11,969 bases of DNA, taken from contig URPU01000074.1 in assembly GCA_900549865.1 (NCBI GenBank), positions 1 through 11,969 on the forward strand. Reading direction: 5' to 3'. This stretch comes from an uncultured Eubacteriales bacterium. Its GTDB lineage: Bacteria > Bacillota > Clostridia > Oscillospirales > Oscillospiraceae. The notes under the pieces were generated by a model. The model was not told the DNA's origin, did not search any database, and worked only from the letters and a program-made list of their open reading frames with translations. Position numbers and translations under genes: made by a program. Position 1 is the stretch's first letter. The number at the start of each line of letters is the position of its first letter. Shown piece after piece: positions 1 through 6,032 of the stretch.

Positions 1-1264
1 TGCGCTTGAAGGCGTATTCAAGCTGGTTCGACTGCGCGTTCATGCGGTAGAGCACGGCATGGTCGCGCCAGTTCGCCCCATGGCTGTAATCCGCCATTAT
101 CTTCGCCGCGACGTACTGCGCCTCGTCGTTTTCGTTGTCCGCAACGTAGAGCTTCACAAGCTCGCCGCTGTCCTTATTCGTCCACAGCTCCTTGCCCTTG
201 CGCCCGGCGTTGTTGCGGATGACGGCGTTGGCCGCGTCAAGGATATGGCTGGTGCTGCGGTAGTTCTGCTCCAGCCGGATAGTGCGGCAGCCCTTGAACT
301 CGTTCTCAAACGACAGGATATTTTCTATCGTCGCGCCGCGGAACTTATATATGCTTTGATCGTCATCACCTACGACGCATATGTTCCCGCTGCCGCCCGC
401 GAGAAGCGAGGCAAGGAGGTATTGAAGGTGGTTTGTGTCCTGATACTCGTCTATCAGGACATATCTGAAGCGGCGCTGCCAGTACGTGCGCGCGTCCTCA
501 TGCTCTGAAAGGAGCTTTACGGTGAAGTATATCAGATCGTCAAAGTCCATGGCGTTGGCCGCGAAGAGGCGGCGCATATACTCCGTGTACGCCTCGCCTA
601 TCTTTATGCCGCGCAGATCGCCGGTGGCCTGCGCGCGGCTGAGATACTCCTGCGCGCCGATCTTCTCATCCTTCGCCCGGCTTATCTCCCCCAGGACGGA
701 GCGCGGCGGAAAGCTCTTCTCGTCAAGATCCATATCCTTGAGGATGCGCTTCATGACGCTTTGGCTGTCGGAAGTATCATATATGGAAAAGCCGGATGAA
801 AAGCCAAGCTTTTCCGCGTCGCGGCGGAGAATGCGCAGGCACGCGGAATGGAACGTGCACGCCCAGACGTCGTTCGCCTCTGGGCCGAGCATACGCTCAA
901 GCCGGGCCTTGAGCTCCCCCGCCGCCTTATTCGTGAACGTAATTGCAAGGATGCGCCACGGCTCGACAGGGTCGAGCGCGGCATACACCGCCGCATCATC
1001 CCCGCCCTCACGCAGCAGCGAGAGCGTGCGTTCATCCGCGAAAGCGGGAAGCTCGTCACAGTCGCTCGCGCGGCCGAAGCTCAGCAGATTTGCGATGCGG
1101 TTTATTAACACTGTGGTCTTGCCGCTTCCGGCACCGGCCAGTATCAGCAGCGGCCCCTCCGTGGCCATAACCGCCTCTATCTGTCTGTCGTTAAGCTGAG
1201 AGAATCTTGCGCGTATGTAATCCTTGCGCGCCTTGATATATTCTTTTTCAAATTCGGTAATCAT
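1..1264 (-). CDS. pcrA: ATP-dependent DNA helicase PcrA/UvrD, N-terminal part (runs off left edge)
   Basis: Superfamily 1A 3'-to-5' DNA helicase of nucleotide excision repair and removal of replication or recombination intermediates; cytoplasmic. The first 421 residues are present (family total usually 700-750); the C-terminal half lies beyond position 1. Visible in order: Q-motif region (LNDRQIEAV, about residues 24-32), Walker A GAGSGKTT (about 44-51), motif Ia (ILAITFTNKAA), Walker B with VLIDEYQDT, motif III (VVGDDDQSIYKFRGA) and motif IV (LEQNYRST). Between Walker A and motif Ia there is an insertion of about 35 residues, absent from Bacillus-type PcrA. Start: ATG at 1264 gives the N-terminus MITEFEKEYIKARKDYI, which resembles Clostridia homologues. 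No Shine-Dalgarno sequence precedes it. An in-frame ATG at 1291 also lacks one. The ATG at residue 33 has GAGG 5 nt upstream but would delete the Q-motif. UvrD and PcrA are not separable here; helicase identity is secure. Confidence 0.95.
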   Translation of the reverse strand, partial: MITEFEKEYIKARKDYIRARFSQLNDRQIEAVMATEGPLLILAGAGSGKTTVLINRIANLLSFGRASDCDELPAFADERTLSLLREGGDDAAVYAALDPVEPWRILAITFTNKAAGELKARLERMLGPEANDVWACTFHSACLRILRRDAEKLGFSSGFSIYDTSDSQSVMKRILKDMDLDEKSFPPRSVLGEISRAKDEKIGAQEYLSRAQATGDLRGIKIGEAYTEYMRRLFAANAMDFDDLIYFTVKLLSEHEDARTYWQRRFRYVLIDEYQDTNHLQYLLASLLAGGSGNICVVGDDDQSIYKFRGATIENILSFENEFKGCRTIRLEQNYRSTSHILDAANAVIRNNAGRKGKELWTNKDSGELVKLYVADNENDEAQYVAAKIMADYSHGANWRDHAVLYRMNAQSNQLEYAFKR

Positions 1265-1271
1265 AAAGAGG

Positions 1272-1300
1272 ATTTTATCACAACTGCACATAATTAACAA
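1272..1300 (-). promoter_or_regulatory. Predicted sigma-A promoter of pcrA
   Basis: On the minus strand TTGTTA (1300-1295), a 17-nt spacer and TAAAAT (1277-1272) form a reasonable sigma-A promoter. Only 7 nt separate the -10 box from the pcrA ATG, so the expected transcription start falls on or next to the start codon. Its -35 box is 13 bp from the -35 box of the divergent lysozyme promoter. Prediction from motif only. Confidence 0.45.
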
Positions 1301-1313
1301 GGCGGAAAATTGA

Positions 1314-1343
1314 TTGACAACTCCGCCGCGTATGGACTATTAT
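1314..1343 (+). promoter_or_regulatory. Predicted sigma-A promoter of the GH25 gene
   Basis: TTGACA (1314-1319), an 18-nt spacer and TATTAT (1338-1343) on the plus strand. The expected start near 1350 would give a leader of about 47 nt to the ATG at 1397. The -35 hexamer is perfect and the -10 has one mismatch. It points away from the pcrA promoter in a shared 132-bp intergenic region. Confidence 0.6.
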
Positions 1344-1396
1344 TTTGTTGAAACCGCTGTGAAAAACACCGCACACTGTCAGAGAAAGAAAAGCCT

Positions 1397-2563
1397 ATGA
1401 AACGATTCCTTGCCGGTATCCTGAAAAAAATGTCGGAGCCGCGGTATGAACGGCTGCTTGTCGTGCTGCTGCCATGCATCGCGCTTGCCATATGCGCGTT
1501 CATACTCATGCCGCAGGTGAAGCTGTACCTTGCAAACCGCGCCGCCGCAATAGAGGCGCTCTCCGCCGCCCCGGCGGATGACGAAAGCAGCCAGCCGGAT
1601 GAATTGACGGACGCATACCTCTCGGTATACTCCGAGGGCGAGGATCTTCTGATAAGCGTATGCGATGAAAACGGCGCGCCCATAGAGGGCGAACGCTTTC
1701 AGCTTACACTGACCGCACCGAACGGCGATGAGATAATATGCGCCACCTACACCGACGGGCGCTGCTATCTTGTGGAGCTTATCCCCGGACTTTACACCGT
1801 GACGATGTCGCCGCACGAGGGGTATAAAACGCCCGGCAGCGTTGAATGCGCGGTAAGCTCGCTGACGCATGAGGCGCCGTCGCTTGAGCAGCTTGTGCCG
1901 GGGCTGAATTCAGTTGACGGCAGGCTGTACTATCTCGGCGCAGACGGCCGCATCGCGTCCGCCGTTGGGCTTGACCTTTCCTGCTATAACGGGCGCATCG
2001 AATGGGAGGCGCTGCGTGAGCAGGGCGTCGGCTTCGTCATATTGCGCGCCGGTGGGCGCGGCTGGGGCACGGGGCGGCTTTATACAGACACGCGGTTCAG
2101 GGAATACCTTCTGGCCGCGAAGAGCGCTGGGCTCAAGCTCGGAGTATACTTCTACTCGACCGCTGTCAACGCTCAGGAGGCTGTCGCCGAGGCGGAGTAT
2201 ACCCTTTCCCTGCTGAAAGGCGCGCCGCTCGAAATGCCCATATTCATAGACACCGAGTATTCCGGAAGCTATCCCAACGGGCGGGCGGACAAGCTCAGCC
2301 GCGCGCAGCGCGCGGGGATAATAAACGCCTTCGCGCGCACGGTGGAAAGCCGCGGCTACAGCACCGGGTTTTATTCCGGAACGTATTACATCGGGCAGGA
2401 GCTTGACTACCCCTCGGTTTCAAGGCACTGCGTGTGGATTGCAAATTACACGAGAAATAACGCCCTGCCGTCGGTGAACTACCGGTATGATATCTGGCAG
2501 TACACCGAAAGCGGGCGCATACGCGGCATATACGGGCCGGTGGATGTGAATGTGATGTTTTAA
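1397..2563 (+). CDS. Membrane-anchored GH25 lysozyme (muramidase) with N-terminal Ig-like domain
   Basis: Predicted N-acetylmuramidase that cleaves the MurNAc-beta-1,4-GlcNAc bond of peptidoglycan on the outer face of the membrane. The 388-residue protein has a basic cytosolic start (1-19) and one hydrophobic segment at about 20-38. That segment looks like a signal anchor, since I see no clear signal peptidase site. A linker (39-75) and a beta-rich domain of SpaA/carboxypeptidase-regulatory type (about 76-157, with the pattern DENGAPIEGE ... TDGRCYLVELIPGLYTV) follow, then a GH25 barrel from about 188 to the end. Family acidic residues are present: D193 in GLDLS, D285 and E287 in the IDTE motif, and D383 in the terminal VDVNVMF. 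The ATG at 1397 has only a weak purine-rich GAGAAAG (1382-1388) upstream. The gene has its own promoter and ends 3 bp from the convergent MATE gene. Vegetative wall remodelling or a spore-related role cannot be decided from sequence. Confidence 0.9.
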   Translation: MKRFLAGILKKMSEPRYERLLVVLLPCIALAICAFILMPQVKLYLANRAAAIEALSAAPADDESSQPDELTDAYLSVYSEGEDLLISVCDENGAPIEGERFQLTLTAPNGDEIICATYTDGRCYLVELIPGLYTVTMSPHEGYKTPGSVECAVSSLTHEAPSLEQLVPGLNSVDGRLYYLGADGRIASAVGLDLSCYNGRIEWEALREQGVGFVILRAGGRGWGTGRLYTDTRFREYLLAAKSAGLKLGVYFYSTAVNAQEAVAEAEYTLSLLKGAPLEMPIFIDTEYSGSYPNGRADKLSRAQRAGIINAFARTVESRGYSTGFYSGTYYIGQELDYPSVSRHCVWIANYTRNNALPSVNYRYDIWQYTESGRIRGIYGPVDVNVMF

Positions 2564-2566
2564 GAC

Positions 2567-3874
2567 TTACGAAGCCGTCTGAGTTTTGTCAACGTGCCTT
2601 TTCGCGCACACAGCGACAACGAAGGTCATCACCTGCGCAAGCGGCACGGCCAGCCAAACGCCCGTCAGGCGCAGCGCAAGCGGAAGCAGCGCCAGAAGCA
2701 GCAGCGTGCAAACGGGCTCCGCATAAACCAGCGCATAGGAAAGCATTGTTTTTTCCGTTGCGTAAAAGTACGCCGTCGTGATGCGCACGTAGGCAAGGAA
2801 CAGCAGCGTTGCCAGAAAATACGGCAGATAGCGGACAACAAGCACGTTTGCGTCCGCCGACGCGCCGAACAGCACGCTGACCTTCTCCCTTGTGAGGAAC
2901 ACGCCCAGCATAGTGACAACTGTTATCACCGCAGCCGTCGTGTACGTCAGGTCAAGCACCTGCTTTACGGAGATCGCGTCGCCCTCGCCGTAGCAGCTGC
3001 TTATAATGGGCTGGCTTCCGTCGCCGACGCCTTGAAGCAGCAGATAGATGATTGAAATTATATATCCGATGCAGCCATAGACAGCCACCGCGCGCTCATC
3101 GCCGTACAGCAGAAGGAAGCGGTTCATCAGGAGCATTGTGATAGTCGGTGAAAACGTAAGTCCGAACGGCGAAAGAGACACCTTGAGCACATCTTTCCAA
3201 AGCGCGGCCAATTCACCGGCGCGCGGCAGACGCAGGGCGCATTTTTTTGCCGTGAAGTACAGCACCGCCGCGATCATCGTAACGGCCTGTCCGATAATGG
3301 TTGCCAGCGCCGCGCCCGTCATGCCCCAGTCCATGACCCACACGAAGGTATAGTCCAGCACGATATTCGACACAAAGCCCATTATCATTGCCGCCATTGC
3401 AAAGGACGCCCCGCCCATATTGCGGATAAATGGAACAAAGCCCGTCGCCAGAAGCTGGAACACAGCCCCCATGGCAATAACGCGGGCATATTCCGTTGAA
3501 AGTGCAAGCGCTTCCCCGCGCGCGCCGAGAAGCTGCATGATGGGGCGCGTCAGTGCAAGCAATATCGCTGTGAGCACCGCACCCACAAGCAGAAGCAGCA
3601 GCGCCGTGCCGGAAAAGCATTCCTGCCGCTTGCCGTCCGCCCCCTGCGAGGTTAAAATCGTGAAGCGTATCGCGCCCGCAAGACCTATGCCCGTGCCGAC
3701 CGCGCCGACCAGCGCCGAGACCGGATAGCCCAGCGTGATAGCGGCCAGACCGATGTCACCCAGACTTTGCCCGATAAAAAAACCGTCAACTATCGTATAC
3801 ACGCCGGACAGCGCAAACGCGAGCACAGACGGGATCACATACGAAAAAAATGTTTTCATTCTTGTCTTATCCAT
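2567..3874 (-). CDS. MATE-family multidrug/sodium antiporter (MepA-like)
   Basis: Inner-membrane exporter of the multidrug and toxic compound extrusion family, which moves drugs or cationic metabolites out of the cell in exchange for Na+ or H+. The 435-residue protein is hydrophobic throughout, with about 12 predicted helices in two similar halves. The first half carries the typical MATE opening (YVIPSVLAFALSGVYTIVDG, GFFIGQSLG, and GLAAITLGYP). Length is normal for the family. Start: ATG at 3874 has the Shine-Dalgarno AGAGGT 5 nt upstream, inside the 3' end of marR. A TTG at 3892 is in frame but lies within marR without a ribosome site. The gene overlaps the marR stop by 8 bp (3867-3874), so translational coupling is likely. 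The marR-MATE pairing resembles staphylococcal mepR-mepA, which suggests substrate-induced expression; the substrate cannot be inferred. Confidence 0.9.
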   Translation of the reverse strand: MDKTRMKTFFSYVIPSVLAFALSGVYTIVDGFFIGQSLGDIGLAAITLGYPVSALVGAVGTGIGLAGAIRFTILTSQGADGKRQECFSGTALLLLLVGAVLTAILLALTRPIMQLLGARGEALALSTEYARVIAMGAVFQLLATGFVPFIRNMGGASFAMAAMIMGFVSNIVLDYTFVWVMDWGMTGAALATIIGQAVTMIAAVLYFTAKKCALRLPRAGELAALWKDVLKVSLSPFGLTFSPTITMLLMNRFLLLYGDERAVAVYGCIGYIISIIYLLLQGVGDGSQPIISSCYGEGDAISVKQVLDLTYTTAAVITVVTMLGVFLTREKVSVLFGASADANVLVVRYLPYFLATLLFLAYVRITTAYFYATEKTMLSYALVYAEPVCTLLLLALLPLALRLTGVWLAVPLAQVMTFVVAVCAKRHVDKTQTAS

Positions 3875-4292
3875 TGCCGACCTCTTTTTCAAAAACGGTA
3901 TTATACAGCTTGATAGTATTCATCATTTCCCTGATACGCTCCGCGCCGATCATCTCCACCACGGTGCTTTCAAGCTTATAAAGCGGCGTGAGCAGTTCCT
4001 TGGCATAGGTGGCCCCTTCATCCGTCAGGCGCACATGCTTTTCCCTGCGGTCCGCGCTTCCCGCGGAAAGCGTGACGTAACCCTCATCCCGCAGGGCTCG
4101 TATGACCGTGTTCACCGTCTGCTTTGAAAGTCCGGTGAAATCTGCGATCGTGCGCTGTGTGAGCGCTTCATCCCCGTCTATCGCGTACAGGACAAAGAGC
4201 CGGTACGGATTTATATTCCTCGCGGCGGCCCATTCCGTATACAGTGCTGACGCCTGCCCCCACGATTCCCACACCTTTTTCACATCGGTCAT
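3867..4292 (-). CDS. MarR-family transcriptional regulator, likely repressor of the MATE gene
   Basis: Cytoplasmic dimeric winged-helix repressor that typically releases its operator when it binds a small ligand. The 141-residue protein has the MarR layout: N-terminal dimerisation helices, helix-turn-helix around residues 45-70 (ALTQRTIADFTGLSKQTVN), a wing with the DRREK signature at 81-85 followed by HVRLTDEG, and a C-terminal dimerisation helix. Start: ATG at 4292 has GAGGG 7 nt upstream (4304-4300). The frame stays open further upstream, but that stretch includes the operator and promoter and has low-complexity residues unlike MarR. It is the first gene of a two-gene operon with the MATE exporter. 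A perfect 30-bp palindrome overlies its -10 box, consistent with autorepression. The ligand is unknown. Confidence 0.9.
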   Translation of the reverse strand: MTDVKKVWESWGQASALYTEWAAARNINPYRLFVLYAIDGDEALTQRTIADFTGLSKQTVNTVIRALRDEGYVTLSAGSADRREKHVRLTDEGATYAKELLTPLYKLESTVVEMIGAERIREMMNTIKLYNTVFEKEVGNG

Positions 4293-4305
4293 TTGAATGC
4301 CCTCG

Positions 4306-4335
4306 CTATAATAGTATTTGCAAATACTATTATAG
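4306..4335. promoter_or_regulatory. Perfect 30-bp palindrome, predicted MarR operator
   Basis: Positions 4306-4335 are a perfect inverted repeat with no spacer; the half-site is CTATAATAGTATTTG and the dyad centre lies between 4320 and 4321. The next pair outward (4305/4336) does not match. It covers the -10 box and the expected transcription start of marR-MATE, so a bound MarR dimer would block polymerase. MarR operators are commonly AT-rich palindromes of 16-24 bp. This one is longer and could hold one dimer with extended contacts or two dimers. Binding is inferred. Confidence 0.8.
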
Positions 4336-4357
4336 TAGTTATTTTTACGATTGTCAA
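4329..4357 (-). promoter_or_regulatory. Consensus sigma-A promoter of marR-MATE
   Basis: Minus-strand TTGACA (4357-4352), a 17-nt spacer and TATAAT (4334-4329): both hexamers and the spacing match the sigma-A consensus exactly. The -10 box is the upstream end of the 30-bp palindrome. The expected start near 4322 gives a leader of about 30 nt to the marR ATG. So strong a promoter under a local repressor implies low basal and high induced output. Confidence 0.85.
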
Positions 4358-4377
4358 GCTTTTTCAGACGACAAGCT

Positions 4378-4403
4378 GAGCGCCCGGTAAATACCGGGCG
4401 CTC
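4378..4403 (-). terminator. GC-rich hairpin after sigF, possible terminator without a U-tract
   Basis: An 11-bp perfect GC-rich stem (4378-4388 with 4393-4403) and a 4-nt loop lie 19 nt past the sigF stop. Read on the minus strand it is followed by AGCTTGTCGTC, not a run of T, so intrinsic termination should be weak. It may instead stabilise the 3' end of the spoIIA transcript. It sits just upstream of the marR promoter, so some readthrough from sigF into marR is possible. Confidence 0.5.
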
Positions 4404-4422
4404 GTGCATCTTCCTGTTCAGT

Positions 4423-5130
4423 TCATTCCAGCATAGCGCGCAGCGCATCCACCGCGCGGCGCTCAAGGCGCGATATCTGCACCTGCGACACATGCATGAC
4501 CTTGGCGCAGTTCTGCTGCGTCATGCCGTGGTAATACCGCAGCGCCACGACCTGCCGCTCCTTCTCCGGCAGCTTTTCTATCGCCGCGCGCAGTGCCACG
4601 TGCTCCACCAGCTTCTCCTCCGCCGTGTAATCGCCGAGGATAAGCTCAAGCGTGAAGCCGTCGTCTCCGTTTTCGCGCTGCAAGCTCTCCGCCGGGCCTG
4701 TTGCGACCTCGGCAAAGGCTATTTCCTCGGCGGAGAAGCCGGTCTCCTCCACAAGCTCTGATATGTTCGGCTCACGGCCGATGCGCTGCTCCAGCGCAAG
4801 GCGCGCGGCACGTATCTGCGCGGCCTGCTCCTTTATGCCGCGGCTGACCTTGACGGCGCCGTCATCGCGCAGGAAGCGGCGTATCTCGCCGGATATTTTC
4901 GGCACGGCATAGGTCGAAAAGCGCGTACCGAAGCTTTCGTCAAAGCCGTCTATCGCCTTGAGGAAGCCCACGCAGCCGAGCTGATAGAGATCGTCCGGAT
5001 CGACGCCGCGGCCGAAAAAGCGGCGTGCGACGCTCCATATAAGGCCGGAATTTTCCTCAACGAGGCGGCCGGCGGCCTCCCTGTCGCCCTGTTGAGCCGC
5101 GCGGATGCCGGCATAGATATCGGCGCTCAT
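4423..5130 (-). CDS. sigF: RNA polymerase sigma-F factor (forespore), SpoIIAC
   Basis: First compartment-specific sporulation sigma factor; directs early forespore transcription once released from SpoIIAB. The 235-residue protein (Bacillus SigF is about 255) shows region 2 (DDLYQLGCVGFLKAIDGFD, about 46-64), the -10-recognition part FSTYAVPKISGEIRRFLRDD (71-90), then VKVSRGIKE typical of sporulation SigF/SigG, region 3 (about 110-140), and region 4.2 with a helix-turn-helix ending SQVQISRLERR (215-225). Start: ATG at 5130 overlaps the spoIIAB stop by 4 bp (ATGA), the usual coupled arrangement. Gene order spoIIAA-spoIIAB-sigF separates it from sigma-G or sigma-B. Downstream lies marR rather than the spoVA genes found in Bacillus. 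Confidence 0.95.
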   Translation of the reverse strand: MSADIYAGIRAAQQGDREAAGRLVEENSGLIWSVARRFFGRGVDPDDLYQLGCVGFLKAIDGFDESFGTRFSTYAVPKISGEIRRFLRDDGAVKVSRGIKEQAAQIRAARLALEQRIGREPNISELVEETGFSAEEIAFAEVATGPAESLQRENGDDGFTLELILGDYTAEEKLVEHVALRAAIEKLPEKERQVVALRYYHGMTQQNCAKVMHVSQVQISRLERRAVDALRAMLE

Positions 5131-5567
5131 TTCCGCCCCACTCTCGGGCTGATGGTGCGCAGCATGGTCACGGTCGTTCCCTTCCCCGGAAGCGAACGCA
5201 CGCGCAGCTTGTCCATAAAGCTGGACATGATAGTGAAGCCCATGCCGCTTCTGTCCTCACCGCCGGTCGTGAACAGCGGCTCCATGGCGCGCTCTATGTT
5301 TTCTATGCCGCATCCCCAGTCGCGCACGGATATCTCCAGCACGCCGCCCTCGAGTATGCGCAGGCGCATGCTGACGCGGCCTATCCTGTCCGGATACGCA
5401 TGGACGATGCAGTTCGTCACGGCCTCGGACACGGCGGTCTTGATGTCGCCCAGCTCCTCCATAGTCGGGTCGAGCTGGGATGCAAAGGCCGCGGCAGACA
5501 TGCGCGCGAAGGCTTCGTTTGAGCTTTTGCTCGGGAATTCGAGCTTTATGTAATTGAGACTGTTCAT
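5127..5567 (-). CDS. spoIIAB: Anti-sigma F factor and SpoIIAA kinase, SpoIIAB
   Basis: Binds and inactivates sigma-F, and phosphorylates SpoIIAA with ATP. At 146 residues it has the same length as Bacillus SpoIIAB. It has a GHKL/Bergerat ATPase fold: the N-box SEAVTNCIVHAYP (about 47-59, E48 and N52), the G1 box DWGCGI (83-88), the PLFTTGG lid segment (98-103) and the G2 box SGMGFTIM (107-114). Start: ATG at 5567 has GGAGGAG (5577-5571) directly upstream; a TTG at 5579 overlaps that ribosome site and is rejected. It lies 45 nt downstream of spoIIAA and overlaps sigF by 4 bp. All catalytic motifs appear intact. Confidence 0.96.
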   Translation of the reverse strand: MNSLNYIKLEFPSKSSNEAFARMSAAAFASQLDPTMEELGDIKTAVSEAVTNCIVHAYPDRIGRVSMRLRILEGGVLEISVRDWGCGIENIERAMEPLFTTGGEDRSGMGFTIMSSFMDKLRVRSLPGKGTTVTMLRTISPRVGRK

Positions 5568-5612
5568 TTTCTCCTCCAAGCGGTCAAGCCGCGAAATTAT
5601 ATGTGAAGCTTT

Positions 5613-5927
5613 TTATTTGCTTATCGCCACCGGCACGAGCCTGTCTATCCCGGAGGCGTCGATAACACGCAGCGGCTGCTTTGCGGGGTTTTCGACCCAC
5701 ATCCTGCCGCCGAGGCTTTTCATTCGCTGGTTCAGTTTGATTATCACCGCGATGCCCGAGGAATCCATAAAGTTCAGGCCGTTCAGGTCGAGCACGCAGT
5801 CGCGCGGCAGGTATTCGTCCATAAGCTCGTCTATCGTGCGTATCGCGCAGCGCGCCTCATGATGGTCAAGCTCTCCCGTGAGATAAAGCGTGAGCCTGCC
5901 GGAAAGGTAAGTTGTCCGTATATCCAT
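5613..5927 (-). CDS. spoIIAA: Anti-anti-sigma factor SpoIIAA (STAS domain)
   Basis: Unphosphorylated SpoIIAA frees sigma-F by displacing it from SpoIIAB; it is switched off by SpoIIAB phosphorylation and on again by the phosphatase SpoIIE (not in this window). The 104-residue protein is one STAS domain with the conserved NFMDSSGIAVI segment; the second serine (S57) corresponds to the phosphorylated Ser58 of Bacillus. Start: ATG at 5927 has GAGGTGA (5938-5932) 4 nt upstream. It is the first gene of the spoIIA operon. The SD is only 10 nt from the 3' end of the hairpin that ends valS, so the operon promoter must lie within or upstream of that hairpin. I found no convincing sigma-H or sigma-A match there. 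Confidence 0.95.
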   Translation of the reverse strand: MDIRTTYLSGRLTLYLTGELDHHEARCAIRTIDELMDEYLPRDCVLDLNGLNFMDSSGIAVIIKLNQRMKSLGGRMWVENPAKQPLRVIDASGIDRLVPVAISK

Positions 5928-5948
5928 AACGTCACCTCAAAGAATGCA

Positions 5949-5986
5949 AAAATGGCACCGCATACGATCGTATGCGATGCCATTTT
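5949..5986 (-). terminator. Rho-independent terminator of valS
   Basis: Read on the minus strand, a 17-bp stem (one G-U pair) with loop GATC is followed by TTTTTGC, the expected shape for a strong intrinsic terminator. It begins about 46 nt past the valS stop. The central 16 bp (5960-5975) are a perfect palindrome. It sits directly before the spoIIAA ribosome site, so it also lies in or over the 5' region of the sporulation operon. Confidence 0.85.
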
Positions 5987-6032
5987 AACTATTTTTTCTT
6001 GAAAAATTCGTCGAATCCGGAATTGCGCGCGA

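Noticed and set aside
486..1199. A 237-codon plus-strand frame opposite pcrA
   Set aside because: The minus strand carries ordered helicase motifs through the same bases; the plus-strand product is serine/arginine-rich with no domain.
4293..4493. Upstream extension of the MarR reading frame
   Set aside because: It would cross the consensus promoter, the palindrome and the sigF 3' end. The ATG at 4292 has a good ribosome site and gives the normal MarR length.
5568..5612. TATAAT on the minus strand between spoIIAA and spoIIAB
   Set aside because: No -35-like hexamer at 16-18 nt, and the genes are normally one operon.
5970..6025. Sigma-H-like GACGAATTT upstream of spoIIAA
   Set aside because: The -10-like element matches, but no AGGA-type -35 lies 11-12 nt upstream, so I did not annotate a promoter.
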